Positions 46,830 to 56,290 of a stretch of 64,000 nt of DNA are shown here, piece after piece. Both the position numbers and the translations under genes were made by a program. The stretch lies in NCBI GenBank assembly GCA_910587935.1, contig CAJUNP010000006.1, forward strand, positions 1-64,000, given 5' to 3'. Within the stretch, counting starts at the first letter, position 1. Every line of letters begins with the position of its first letter. Origin of the DNA: an uncultured Lachnospiraceae bacterium (lineage in GTDB: Bacteria > Bacillota > Clostridia > Lachnospirales > Lachnospiraceae). The notes beneath the pieces are model-generated. The model saw only the letters and a program-made list of their open reading frames with translations. It was not told the DNA's origin and made no database searches.

Positions 46830-49550
46830 ATGAAGAAATATGAATATCTTGATGAATTTGGAACATTTCGCCTGGAAAATGCAGATAATACATCCTATCT
46901 GTATTTTCCGCTGGCGGCAGAAGAAGGAATTAAAAGCAGTATTACTCCGTATCTGGGGGGCGACTGCAAAATGGATCAAAACCATTTTCTGCTTCAGCCT
47001 GTCAGTGCGGAGGAACTTCACAATAATAAAAGTACCAGGAATTTCTGGTGTATTATGGCGGACGGGAGTTGTCTGTCCTTAACCGGCGTATCTTCGGAAT
47101 CTATGAGTAAAAAGTTTACAAAAGAGCAGGAAGAATGTGTTCTTGAAGCCGGTATGCTTTGGCATAAAATCAGCAGAAAACATAAGGAGGCAGGACTTTC
47201 CTCCAGTATTATATCTTTTGTGCCGATTGCTGACGGCCAGGTTGAAATTATGATGGTCACCATTACCAATGACAGTGATAAAAATAAGATTTTCAGTGCG
47301 GTGGGCGCCGTTCCGCTTTATGGAAGAAGCGCTGATAACTTAAGAGATCACAGGCACGTTACAAGCCTTCTTCATCGTGTGGATACAAAAGAATACGGAA
47401 TTGAACTTACACCGACGCTTTCCTTTGATGAGAGAGGACATCAGAAAAACGATACGACCTATTTTGTCTGCGGTTCCGACGAAACCGGTGAGCTTCCCGT
47501 GGGATTTTACCCGAATGTGGAGGAGTTTATCGGTGAAGGGGGAAGCCTGGAACATCCGGAAGCAATCTACAGAAATCTGCCCCCGGTCAAAGCAGGGGAG
47601 GAAACGGATGGTTATGAGGCCTTAGGAGGAATCCGGTTTGCAGATATCTGTCTGGCTCCCGGCAAAAGTGTAAGCTATATTCTTCTGCTTGGTATGGAAT
47701 CGGTGGCCGGTGCAGGAGAAGAGGCAGGAAACCGTATTTTGAAGATTTATCATAAATACAACACGAAAGAAAAAGTTAACAATGCATTTTATTCAACTAA
47801 AGAATATTGGAAAAAGAAATTGAATGTTTCTTATCATACGGGTGATAAAAATTTTGATTCTTTTATGTACTGGGTTAATTTCCAGCCGATGTTAAGAAGA
47901 ATCTACGGCTGTTCCTTCCTGCCTCATCACGATTACGGCAAGGGAGGAAGAGGATGGAGAGATTTGTGGCAGGATTGTCTGGCGCTGCTGATTATGAATC
48001 CTGACGGCGTAAAGGAAATGCTTCTTGCAAATTACGGCGGAGTGCGAATGGACGGTTCCAATGCCACCATTATCGGAAGCCGGCAGGGCGAATTTATTGC
48101 GGACCGCAATAATATAACCCGTGTTTGGATGGATCATGGATTATGGCCGTTTATGACTACGAAGCTTTACATCGACCAGACCGGAGATGTCGGGATTCTT
48201 TTGAAAAACCAAAATTATTTTAAGGACCGTCAGGCTGCGAGGGGAACCAGAATTGACGAACAGTTTGAGGCGGGAGAAAAACCGGTTCAGAAAGACCGTG
48301 AAGGAAAAGAATATTCCGGAACGATCTTGGAGCACATTTTAATACAGAACCTTACCTGCTTTTATGAGGTGGGAAGCCATAATCACATGCGCTTACGCGG
48401 CGCGGACTGGAACGACGCTCTGGATATGGCGCCGAAGAACGGGGAAAGCGTTGCGTTTACCGCGGCCTATGCAGGAAATTTTGAAGAACTTGCGGAATTA
48501 CTTGGCGTTTTGAAAAAAGAAAAACATATGGAATTTGTGGAAGTGGCAAAAGAGATGGAGCCCTTATTTACGGATGATGAGAAACTTTACGGCGACATCG
48601 AACAAAAGCTGGCATTGCTGGCGGCTTATGAAGATACCTGCCTGCATACCGTGTCCGGCGAAAAAGCATATTTGCCTGTCGATCAGGTAATCGAGAGTAT
48701 GAGACACAAAGCGGAGTGGATCAAAGAGCATATCCGCAGGACGGAATGGATTGCTGACGGACAGGACGGATGGTTTAACAGCTATTATGATGAAAATAAA
48801 CGTCAGGTAGAGGGTATTTACGAGGACGGTGTCCGTATGATGCTGACCGGGCAGGTGTTTGCCGTTATGTCCGGCACCGCCACAAAAGAACAGACGAGAG
48901 CGATTGCAGCCAGTGCGGATAAATATCTGTACAGGGAAGAGGTTGGCGGATATCGTTTGAATACAAACTTTAATGAGGAAAAAATGGATCTGGGACGGAT
49001 GTTTGGATTTGCATACGGACATAAGGAGAACGGAGCCGTCTTTTCCCACATGACGACCATGTATGCAAATGCCCTTTATAAGAGGGGATTTGTAAAAGAA
49101 GGTTATAAGGCGCTGCATACTCTATATAAGCAGGCGGACTGCTTTGAGGTGAGCCGGATTTATCCGGGAATTCCCGAATATTTCAATGATAAAGGACGCG
49201 GTATGTATCATTACCTTACCGGTGCGGCGAGCTGGCTGATGTTAACGGTTATTACGGAAATGTTTGGCGTAAAAGGACGTCTGGGAGATTTGATTCTGGA
49301 ACCAAAACTGACGGCGGAGCAGTTTGATGAAAACGCGAAGGCTTCCGTAAAACTGACATTTGGGCGCAGAAAATGGAATGTTATCTATATTAATAACGGG
49401 CGGAAAGAGCCCGGTGAATATGAAATAGGAACCGTTTATCTGGACGGCAGAAAATTGGAAATGCCGCAAAGTCATGTGGTCGCCGTATGCGAGCAGATTC
49501 AGAAGCTGGACGCTTCCAGTGAACATGAGATTGTGGTGGAATTAATCTGA
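46830..49550 (+). CDS. GH94-type glycoside phosphorylase, about 900-residue form
   Basis: A 906-residue cytoplasmic enzyme of the GH94 group, which splits beta-glucosidic bonds with phosphate to give alpha-sugar 1-phosphate. An N-terminal beta-sandwich (TSYLYFPLA, NNKSTRNFW) precedes the (alpha/alpha)6 barrel. The catalytic aspartate is in the GADWNDALDM loop (Asp526). Length and N-terminus recall laminaribiose-type phosphorylases, but cellobiose or another beta-glucan disaccharide is possible. ATG at 46830 has GGAGG 10 bases before it; the longer frame from 46704 overlaps the terminator and is rejected. It is 16 bases before a second GH94-like gene. Confidence 0.85.
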   Translation: MKKYEYLDEFGTFRLENADNTSYLYFPLAAEEGIKSSITPYLGGDCKMDQNHFLLQPVSAEELHNNKSTRNFWCIMADGSCLSLTGVSSESMSKKFTKEQEECVLEAGMLWHKISRKHKEAGLSSSIISFVPIADGQVEIMMVTITNDSDKNKIFSAVGAVPLYGRSADNLRDHRHVTSLLHRVDTKEYGIELTPTLSFDERGHQKNDTTYFVCGSDETGELPVGFYPNVEEFIGEGGSLEHPEAIYRNLPPVKAGEETDGYEALGGIRFADICLAPGKSVSYILLLGMESVAGAGEEAGNRILKIYHKYNTKEKVNNAFYSTKEYWKKKLNVSYHTGDKNFDSFMYWVNFQPMLRRIYGCSFLPHHDYGKGGRGWRDLWQDCLALLIMNPDGVKEMLLANYGGVRMDGSNATIIGSRQGEFIADRNNITRVWMDHGLWPFMTTKLYIDQTGDVGILLKNQNYFKDRQAARGTRIDEQFEAGEKPVQKDREGKEYSGTILEHILIQNLTCFYEVGSHNHMRLRGADWNDALDMAPKNGESVAFTAAYAGNFEELAELLGVLKKEKHMEFVEVAKEMEPLFTDDEKLYGDIEQKLALLAAYEDTCLHTVSGEKAYLPVDQVIESMRHKAEWIKEHIRRTEWIADGQDGWFNSYYDENKRQVEGIYEDGVRMMLTGQVFAVMSGTATKEQTRAIAASADKYLYREEVGGYRLNTNFNEEKMDLGRMFGFAYGHKENGAVFSHMTTMYANALYKRGFVKEGYKALHTLYKQADCFEVSRIYPGIPEYFNDKGRGMYHYLTGAASWLMLTVITEMFGVKGRLGDLILEPKLTAEQFDENAKASVKLTFGRRKWNVIYINNGRKEPGEYEIGTVYLDGRKLEMPQSHVVAVCEQIQKLDASSEHEIVVELI

Positions 49551-49566
49551 GAAAGGAAACATATTT

Positions 49567-52500
49567 ATGAGTAGAGAGAAAGAAACAAAGTATGTTCTTA
49601 AAAATTTTGGAGTGAAGCCCGCTTTTTCCAGCTTCCTTCCTGGAATCTGCGGAATACACGGAACACCGATCTGGTGTTATTACGTAAACAGGGGACAGGG
49701 TGTAGCCTGCTTTGGAGTGGAGGATAAAGATCACGCCATTATGGAGTTTTATCCCGCTCACCAGGCGTATCAAAATGTAAAGCGAACAGGTTTCCGTACG
49801 TTTATAAAAAAAGACGGAGAGTATACGGAGCCTTTTAGCGAGGAATGTAATGAAACGCACATGGAAATCAACATGAATGATTTTGCCGTGGAGGAAAAAA
49901 ACAAAGATACCGGATTGACAACCAGGGTGGAGTATTATGCTCTGCCGGAAGAAAAAGTGGGAGGCCTGGTCAGAAAACTTTCCATACACAATGATTCGGA
50001 TAAAGCGGTTTTTCTGGAAGTGCTTGACGGCATGCCGGCGTTGGTTCCTTACGGAATTGAAATGGACAGTCTCAAGAGTATGGGACAGACCATAAAGGCA
50101 TGGATGCAGGTGGAGGATGCAGATACCCATACACCTTATTTTAAGTCACGTGCCAGTACAGCGGATACGGCGGCGGTTTCGGCTATAGAAGGCGGTAATT
50201 TTTCGCTCTGCTGTATGGATGACGGTGAGAAACTTCTCCCCATCGTTGACCCGGAGACGGTATTCGGCTATGACCTGTCTCTGGGCAGCGCCGTGAACTT
50301 TAAAGAAAAAGGACTGACCGGAATTTATGAGACGAAACAAATCGTATCCAATCAGTTTCCCTGCAGCTTCTACGGAACTGCAAGAAAAGTCGAGGCGGGA
50401 AAGAGTCTGGTGCTGTACCAGTTGATCGGCCAGGTTGCAAAAAAAGATATATTAAAAAAGTTTCTTAAAAAGAATTTAAATGCAACATACTTTGAACAGA
50501 AAAAGGAATTGTCGGCTGCGCTTGCAGTGAAACTGACGGAAGGGATGGCAACCAAAACAGGCAATCCTGATTTTGATGCGTACTGCAGATATACGTATAT
50601 GGATAATATCCTGCGCGGCGGATATCCCATGCTTCTTGGAAAAAATAAGATTTTTTATGTATATTCCCGGAAACACGGAGATTTGGAGAGAGATTATAAT
50701 TATTTCCGTATGCTGCCTGAGTTTTATACACAGGGGAACGGTAATTTCCGTGATGTAAATCAAAACCGCAGATGCGATAATTTCTTTTCTCCTTTTGTAG
50801 GAGATGAAAACATCCGTAAATTTTATACCTTGATTCAGTTAGACGGTTATAATCCGCTGGCCATTGAGAAAGTTACTTATTTCTTAAATGCGGATGAGAC
50901 GGAAGCCATTTTTGACGCGCTTGGCCAGCAGCAGAAGGAAGATTTAATGAGCTTCTTTGAAAAGCCTTTTACCCCGGGCGCCTTTTTTGCCCAGCTGGAA
51001 GAGATTGGAATTGAGGATGTTGCAAAACAGGAAGATTATTTCAAAAAGGTTATAGAGTGTGCCGAAAGCCAGGTGAATGCAGATTTCGGAGAGGGATACT
51101 GGTCGGATCACTGGACTTACAATTTGGATCTGGTCGAGAATTTTGTGGAATTGTATCCGGATCAGGAGAAGGATCTTCTTTACCGTACCGAATATCCTTA
51201 TTATTTAAGTCAGGTTCCGATTCTGCCCAGAATTAAACGTTATGTAAAAACAGAAAACGGAATTCGTCAGTATCATTTTCTGGACGAGGAGAAAAAGCGC
51301 GACGGAAAAGAACTTCTGGTTTATGCAAAAAACGGGAAGCTTGTTACGTCCAGCCTGATGGAAAAACTGGTACTTTTAAACGCCGTTAAATACGCCGCGT
51401 TGGACGCTTACGGAATGGGCGTGGAAATGGAGGGCGGAAAACCCGGCTGGTATGACGCTTTAAACGGAATGCCCGGATTATTCGGTTCGTCTATGGCGGA
51501 AACTTATGAATTAGGGCGCAATCTGGAATACACCATAGCGGCTCTGGAAAAATATCCTGCGCAGGTTATGCTGTTAAAGGAAGTTGCGGAACTGGTTAAA
51601 GCGTTGGACGGTATTACGGATGCATGCATGGACTCCATTGAAAAAGAAAAGGAATTGATGGATTTCTGGAATCGAAGAAATGCGGTAAAAGAAACGTACT
51701 GGGAAAAAACGTATACAGGAATCGAAGGTGAAAAAGAGGCTGTTGACAGTTCGGTTCTTTGCAGTATTTTGAAAAAATGGCATAAAACGGTTAAAATCGG
51801 CATAGAAAAAGCAGCGGCGCTGGGAGAGGGAATCTGTCCTACTTACTTTACCTTTGAAATGAGCCGTTACACGGAAACGAATGACGGAGTAATTCCGGAG
51901 CATTTCGAAGTCGTAACCGTACCGCATTTCCTGGAAGGACCGGTTCGTTATCTGAAATTGAATTTGAAACCGGAAGAGAAAAAAGAGCTTTATGACAACG
52001 TAAAAAACAGCGACTTATATGATCCGGCTCTGGCTATGTACAAAGTAAACGAATCTTTGGAAAACGCTTCTTTTGAATTGGGGCGTGCAAAAGCTTTTAC
52101 GCCCGGGTGGCTGGAAAACGAGTCGATCTGGCTTCATATGGAATATAAATATCTGCTGGAACTTCTTAAATCCGGAATGTACCGTGAATTTTCTGAAGAT
52201 TTTCATAAAGCGGCGATTCCTTTCCAGGATCCGGAAGTTTACGGAAGAAGCATCTATGAGAATTCGTCCTTTATTGCAAGCAGTAAAAATCCCAATCCCG
52301 CTTACCACGGACGCGGGTTTGTGGCGAGGCTGTCCGGTTCTACCATTGAATTTATTCAGATGTGGAAACTGATGATGTTTGGTAAAACACCGTTTTACAT
52401 GGAAAATCAGGAACTGGTGCTTAAACTTACGCCCTTTATTCCCTCCTGGTTAATCGGAGAGGATATGGAGATTCATGCAAACTTTATGGGAAACGTAGAA

Positions 52501-52680
52501 GTTATTTATCAGCTTAAGGAAAAGAAAGATTATATTCCAGGTGAATATAAAGTTGAGGAAATCACGCTGCGCTATCCTTCCCAGGATCTGTACCAGACCA
52601 GCAGCAGTTATCTGAATGCGTCCATGGCAGATGCCGTCAGAAACGGAAAGGTACTTTCCATTACGATGGTTTTGAGTTAA
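49567..52680 (+). CDS. GH94-like phosphorylase, about 1040-residue form
   Basis: A 1037-residue protein distantly related to its neighbour. The N-terminal AFSSFLPGICGIHGTPIWCY, EFYPAHQAYQNV and catalytic-loop GKPGWYDALNGMPGLFGSS resemble long 1,2-beta-oligoglucan phosphorylases. The aspartate of WYDALNG would be the acid. Where the usual loop has WND, this protein has WYD. No signal peptide is present. GAGAAAGGAAAC precedes ATG. Together with the preceding gene it could process oligomers and the dimers they leave. Exact substrate is inferred. Confidence 0.75.
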   Translation: MSREKETKYVLKNFGVKPAFSSFLPGICGIHGTPIWCYYVNRGQGVACFGVEDKDHAIMEFYPAHQAYQNVKRTGFRTFIKKDGEYTEPFSEECNETHMEINMNDFAVEEKNKDTGLTTRVEYYALPEEKVGGLVRKLSIHNDSDKAVFLEVLDGMPALVPYGIEMDSLKSMGQTIKAWMQVEDADTHTPYFKSRASTADTAAVSAIEGGNFSLCCMDDGEKLLPIVDPETVFGYDLSLGSAVNFKEKGLTGIYETKQIVSNQFPCSFYGTARKVEAGKSLVLYQLIGQVAKKDILKKFLKKNLNATYFEQKKELSAALAVKLTEGMATKTGNPDFDAYCRYTYMDNILRGGYPMLLGKNKIFYVYSRKHGDLERDYNYFRMLPEFYTQGNGNFRDVNQNRRCDNFFSPFVGDENIRKFYTLIQLDGYNPLAIEKVTYFLNADETEAIFDALGQQQKEDLMSFFEKPFTPGAFFAQLEEIGIEDVAKQEDYFKKVIECAESQVNADFGEGYWSDHWTYNLDLVENFVELYPDQEKDLLYRTEYPYYLSQVPILPRIKRYVKTENGIRQYHFLDEEKKRDGKELLVYAKNGKLVTSSLMEKLVLLNAVKYAALDAYGMGVEMEGGKPGWYDALNGMPGLFGSSMAETYELGRNLEYTIAALEKYPAQVMLLKEVAELVKALDGITDACMDSIEKEKELMDFWNRRNAVKETYWEKTYTGIEGEKEAVDSSVLCSILKKWHKTVKIGIEKAAALGEGICPTYFTFEMSRYTETNDGVIPEHFEVVTVPHFLEGPVRYLKLNLKPEEKKELYDNVKNSDLYDPALAMYKVNESLENASFELGRAKAFTPGWLENESIWLHMEYKYLLELLKSGMYREFSEDFHKAAIPFQDPEVYGRSIYENSSFIASSKNPNPAYHGRGFVARLSGSTIEFIQMWKLMMFGKTPFYMENQELVLKLTPFIPSWLIGEDMEIHANFMGNVEVIYQLKEKKDYIPGEYKVEEITLRYPSQDLYQTSSSYLNASMADAVRNGKVLSITMVLS

Positions 52681-52763
52681 AACGTCTGCTTTTTCAGAGG
52701 GCAATTGGTGGAATCTGGTGAAAATGAACCTAAAAAAATGACACTTTTTTAAAATTTAAGGCA

Positions 52764-52792
52764 TTATATACAAAAACCTCACTCATTATAAT
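52764..52792 (+). promoter_or_regulatory. promoter of the binding-protein/permease operon
   Basis: TTATAT (52764-52769, weak -35), 17-base spacer, TATAAT (52787-52792). The poor -35 fits a need for an activator such as the AraC-type response regulator. Confidence 0.55.
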
Positions 52793-52809
52793 ATGTTTAT
52801 AACCAAAAG

Positions 52810-52828
52810 GAAACAAACAAATTGTTTC
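52810..52828. promoter_or_regulatory. 7-bp inverted repeat in the binding-protein leader
   Basis: GAAACAA (52810-52816) and TTGTTTC (52822-52828) are perfect arms with a 5-base centre, just after the predicted transcription start. It could be a repressor site or a short RNA hairpin. Confidence 0.45.
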
Positions 52829-52848
52829 AAAATAAAGGAGGATAATTT

Positions 52849-54300
52849 ATGAAACTCAAAAAGTTAACAGCACTTCTGTTGGCTGGTATCATGGCTCTTT
52901 CCTTAACGGCATGTGGAAAGAGTGATGCGCCCGCAGAAAAGAAAGACGAAACTCCGGTTGAATCCAGCGAACCTGCTGCGGATGACGTTCAGGAACCGGC
53001 GGATGAAAACAATGACGATCAGACTGCAGCAGCTGATCTGAGCGGAGAACTGGTAGTTTGGACTCTTGCTAACGACCTGATTTCTTTTGCAGATAAGTTC
53101 ATGGAGACTTATCCCGATGTGAAAGTAGAAACGATCGTTATTGCACCGGAAGACTATCCTACAAAATTACAGTCTGCTTTACTTGGCGGCGAAACAGAAC
53201 CTGATATCATCGTAGGCGAGCCTCAGATGTTAGGTAACTGGTATGAAGCAGGATTCTTTGAAGATTTGAATCAGGCTCCTTACAACGCACAGGATTACGC
53301 TGATCAGATCGTAGATTATATCTGGAAAATCGGTCAGGACGAGAACGGAATCCAGAGAGCAATCTCTTATCAGATTACGCCTGTAGCAGTATATTACAGA
53401 AGAGACATTGCAAAAGACGTATTCGGAACGGATGATCCGGACGAAGTTGGCAAGTTATTTGCAGATTACACAACCATTCTTGATACCGGTTATAAATTAA
53501 AAGATGCCGGCTACAGAATTTTCGCATCCGACGCTGAACCTGGATTCTTCTCCGGCGACTCCGCATGGGTTATCGACGGCAAACTGAATGTTGATCAGGA
53601 CAGATACGACTATATGGACCTTGTAACCGAATTGTATAATAATGATTTAACCGCATTTGCAAGCCAGTGGGCAGCGCCTTGGTATCAGGCTATGAGCGGC
53701 CCGGTTCCGATTCTTACCGCTGAAACCCAGTGGGGTACTGACGAGATGAACATCTGGGATGCAGACTCTTTCGCAGCAGCAACCGAAGGCGCCGATACGG
53801 CAGAAGTATTCGCATTTGTTCTTCCTTCATGGGGCGTTTTGACGATGCGTGATAACGTAGGCGATAACGCAGGTAAATACGGCGTTTGTGCAGGTCCTTC
53901 TTACCAGTACAACGGCGGTACCTTCATCGGTATCAGCGCACAGTCCGAAAGAAAAGAACTTTCCTGGGAATTCATCAAATTCTGTACCTTGTCAGAAGAA
54001 ACCGCTGACTGGTGGATTGAGTACTCTCAGGGCGATACCGTATCTTTGATCTCTGCACTTGAGAAACACAAAGACGATACGAATGAGATTTACGGCGGAC
54101 AGAAACTGTATCAGTTCTTCTTAGGCCAGGCTGAACACATTGATTTCTCCAAGATTACCAAGTATGACAAGGCAATCAATGATGCATGGGGTGCAGCAAT
54201 CACAGCTGTTAAGCAGGGTGATAAGTCCAAGGAAGATGCAGTGGCAGAGTTCTACGATGTAGTATCCGCTACGTATCCTGAACTTACTATTGAAAGATAA
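52849..54300 (+). CDS. CUT1 ABC transporter sugar-binding lipoprotein
   Basis: A 483-residue extracellular solute-binding protein. Signal peptide with lipobox LTAC, an acidic Pro/Glu/Asp-rich spacer (about 25-60), then a family 1 solute-binding fold (ELVVWTLANDLI, TYPDVKVE, EPDIIVGEPQMLGNWYEAG). AAAGGAGG precedes ATG at 52849. It heads the permease operon. Gluco-oligosaccharides are likely cargo, given the GH94 genes upstream. A stable stem-loop follows it. Confidence 0.9.
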   Translation: MKLKKLTALLLAGIMALSLTACGKSDAPAEKKDETPVESSEPAADDVQEPADENNDDQTAAADLSGELVVWTLANDLISFADKFMETYPDVKVETIVIAPEDYPTKLQSALLGGETEPDIIVGEPQMLGNWYEAGFFEDLNQAPYNAQDYADQIVDYIWKIGQDENGIQRAISYQITPVAVYYRRDIAKDVFGTDDPDEVGKLFADYTTILDTGYKLKDAGYRIFASDAEPGFFSGDSAWVIDGKLNVDQDRYDYMDLVTELYNNDLTAFASQWAAPWYQAMSGPVPILTAETQWGTDEMNIWDADSFAAATEGADTAEVFAFVLPSWGVLTMRDNVGDNAGKYGVCAGPSYQYNGGTFIGISAQSERKELSWEFIKFCTLSEETADWWIEYSQGDTVSLISALEKHKDDTNEIYGGQKLYQFFLGQAEHIDFSKITKYDKAINDAWGAAITAVKQGDKSKEDAVAEFYDVVSATYPELTIER

Positions 54301-54339
54301 TCGGATATTCGATTATTCACAGTAATAAATAAGGGTTAA

Positions 54340-54365
54340 AACCGGGTGGGTTATCCCACCCGGTT
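54340..54365 (+). other. strong stem-loop between binding protein and permease genes
   Basis: AACCGGGTGGG (54340-54350) pairs perfectly with CCCACCCGGTT (54355-54365) around TTAT. The absence of a T run suggests an mRNA-stabilising or attenuating hairpin. This would allow more binding protein than permease to be made. Confidence 0.75.
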
Positions 54366-54409
54366 TATGATAAGGATTGTGATGGGAACGAGGATAGGAG
54401 GAATGTAAC

Positions 54410-55333
54410 ATGGCAGGGACGCAGGCTGTGAAACCGGCAACACCGAAAAGAAGAAATATTAATAATGTTGCCTACCTTTTTATAATACCGTTTGTTGTTG
54501 TTTTTTGTATTTTCAGTTTATATCCCGTTATTAGAACTTTATATTTGAGCTTCACCAACTATAAGGGTTACGGTGACGCTGTTGGCGTAGGAATTTCTAA
54601 CTACGTGCGTGTTTTTCAGGATAAATATTTCTGGCAGGCATTTCTTAATACCTGCAACATCTGGATTGTGAATATAGTTTTACAGTTGGGATTGGCATTT
54701 TTGCTTACAATTGTATTTAGCGATATGAAGTATAGAATCCGCGGACTCAGTATTTTCCGTGCGGTGTTCTATCTGCCGAATCTGATTTCCTGTGCGTCGG
54801 TATCTTTCCTTTTCAAGACCTTGCTTGACTGGAAATACGGTACGTTTAACCAGATTCTTATGAACATGAATTTAATCAGTCAGCCTGTAAACTGGCTGGG
54901 AACGCCCACCGTTACCCCGTATGTGGTTTCCGTAATCAATGCCTGGATGTGGTTTGGTAATTCCTTTATCATGCTGATGGCAGGCGTACAGGGTATTCCC
55001 AAAGATTACTTTGAAGCCGCAGCCATCGACGGCGCGGGCCGGTGGAAAATTTTCGGAAAGATTACCCTTCCTCTGTTGAAACCGATTATGATATATGTAG
55101 CGATTACTTCCCTGATCGGCGGTCTGCAGATGTTCGATATGCCTCACCTGATGTCTCAGGGAAATGCGGCGATCCACGACGGATGCCTGAATACCATGGT
55201 TATGTACCTGTATAAGTTTGGTTTCACGGTAAATCAGGTTGGATATGCGAGCGCTATTGCATACGTTCTCTTCCTGATTATCCTGGTAGTATCTGTTGCA
55301 CAGTTTTTCATAATGAACAGGAAGGAGGACTAA
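54410..55333 (+). CDS. CUT1 ABC sugar permease (MalF-like)
   Basis: A 307-residue membrane protein with six helices, the first at about 20-42. The conserved cytoplasmic EAA loop reads EAAAIDGAGRWKIFGKITLPLL. AGGAGG lies before ATG. It forms a channel with the permease encoded 3 bases downstream. No ATP-binding protein is encoded here, so a shared MsmK-type ATPase elsewhere is expected. Confidence 0.92.
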   Translation: MAGTQAVKPATPKRRNINNVAYLFIIPFVVVFCIFSLYPVIRTLYLSFTNYKGYGDAVGVGISNYVRVFQDKYFWQAFLNTCNIWIVNIVLQLGLAFLLTIVFSDMKYRIRGLSIFRAVFYLPNLISCASVSFLFKTLLDWKYGTFNQILMNMNLISQPVNWLGTPTVTPYVVSVINAWMWFGNSFIMLMAGVQGIPKDYFEAAAIDGAGRWKIFGKITLPLLKPIMIYVAITSLIGGLQMFDMPHLMSQGNAAIHDGCLNTMVMYLYKFGFTVNQVGYASAIAYVLFLIILVVSVAQFFIMNRKED

Positions 55334-55336
55334 TCT

Positions 55337-56164
55337 ATGGCTACCAAAATTAAAAAGACGATTTTATACATTGTGTTAATTGCATTGGCAATCATGTGCA
55401 TTATTCCGTTCCTGTTAATGATTGTAAATGCGACCCGTGACGGAAGGTCTATTATGACTTCATTTACACTGATTCCGGGAACTGCATTAAAAGAGAACTG
55501 GGATAAGGTGTTCGGTTATTTTAATCTTTTTAAAGGTTTTTGGAACAGTCTTGTAGTAGCCGTTCCCGCAACAATTCTGGGCGCGTATTTTTCGGCATTG
55601 ACTGCCTATGCCCTGGCTGTGTATAAATTTAAGGGCAGCAGCTTTATGTTCTACGTAATTGTCATCTTTATGATGATCCCAGGACAGCTTGGTTTGATTG
55701 GTTTTTATAATCTGGTTAGCTCCTTAAAGCTGATTAACTCCTATATTCCTTTGATTATTCCGGCCATAGCGGCGCCGGGAACCGTATTCTTCCTGAGGCA
55801 GTATATTTTGTCCGTTATGCCCATGGCGCTTTTGGAAGCCGGGAGAATCGACGGTGCGGGAGAACTGTATATGTTCCACAAAATTGCCCTTCCCATTATG
55901 GCGCCCGGTATTGCTACCATGGCAATCGGCGGCTTTATCGGCAACTGGAACTCCTATCTGGTTCCCCTCATTATTTTAACCAAGAATGAGAAATTTACCT
56001 TACCGGTTATGATTGCATCGCTTAGTGCATCAACGGATATTGCGAACAACCAGGGCGCTACTTATCTGGCGGTTGCAATTTCCATCATACCGATTTTGAT
56101 TGTTTTCTGCTTCTGCTCCAAGTATATTATCAGCAGTATTTCCGCAGGAAGCGTAAAAGGTTAA
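55337..56164 (+). CDS. CUT1 ABC sugar permease (MalG-like)
   Basis: A 275-residue membrane protein with about six helices and the EAA loop LLEAGRIDGAGELYMFHKI followed by LPIMAPG. GGAGG precedes ATG at 55337. It completes the transporter core with the preceding gene. A hairpin follows about 40 bases after the stop. Confidence 0.92.
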   Translation: MATKIKKTILYIVLIALAIMCIIPFLLMIVNATRDGRSIMTSFTLIPGTALKENWDKVFGYFNLFKGFWNSLVVAVPATILGAYFSALTAYALAVYKFKGSSFMFYVIVIFMMIPGQLGLIGFYNLVSSLKLINSYIPLIIPAIAAPGTVFFLRQYILSVMPMALLEAGRIDGAGELYMFHKIALPIMAPGIATMAIGGFIGNWNSYLVPLIILTKNEKFTLPVMIASLSASTDIANNQGATYLAVAISIIPILIVFCFCSKYIISSISAGSVKG

Positions 56165-56203
56165 GCCAAACTCTTTGTTTTCTTTTTCATAATTCTTATT
56201 GCG

Positions 56204-56235
56204 ATATGCAAGAGCGGCCCTCCGTTCTTGCATAT
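56204..56235 (+). terminator. hairpin ending the permease transcript
   Basis: ATATGCAAGAGCGG (56204-56217) pairs, with one G-T, to CCGTTCTTGCATAT (56222-56235). The T run is short, so partial read-through to the next gene is possible. Confidence 0.6.
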
Positions 56236-56290
56236 TTGCATATAATTTGATATGATTTATTATATTAATACCAACAGAATGGATAAAGGA

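Noticed and set aside
54340..54365. Rho-independent terminator within the sugar operon
   Set aside because: The stem is strong but no T run follows, and the permease genes need transcription from upstream.
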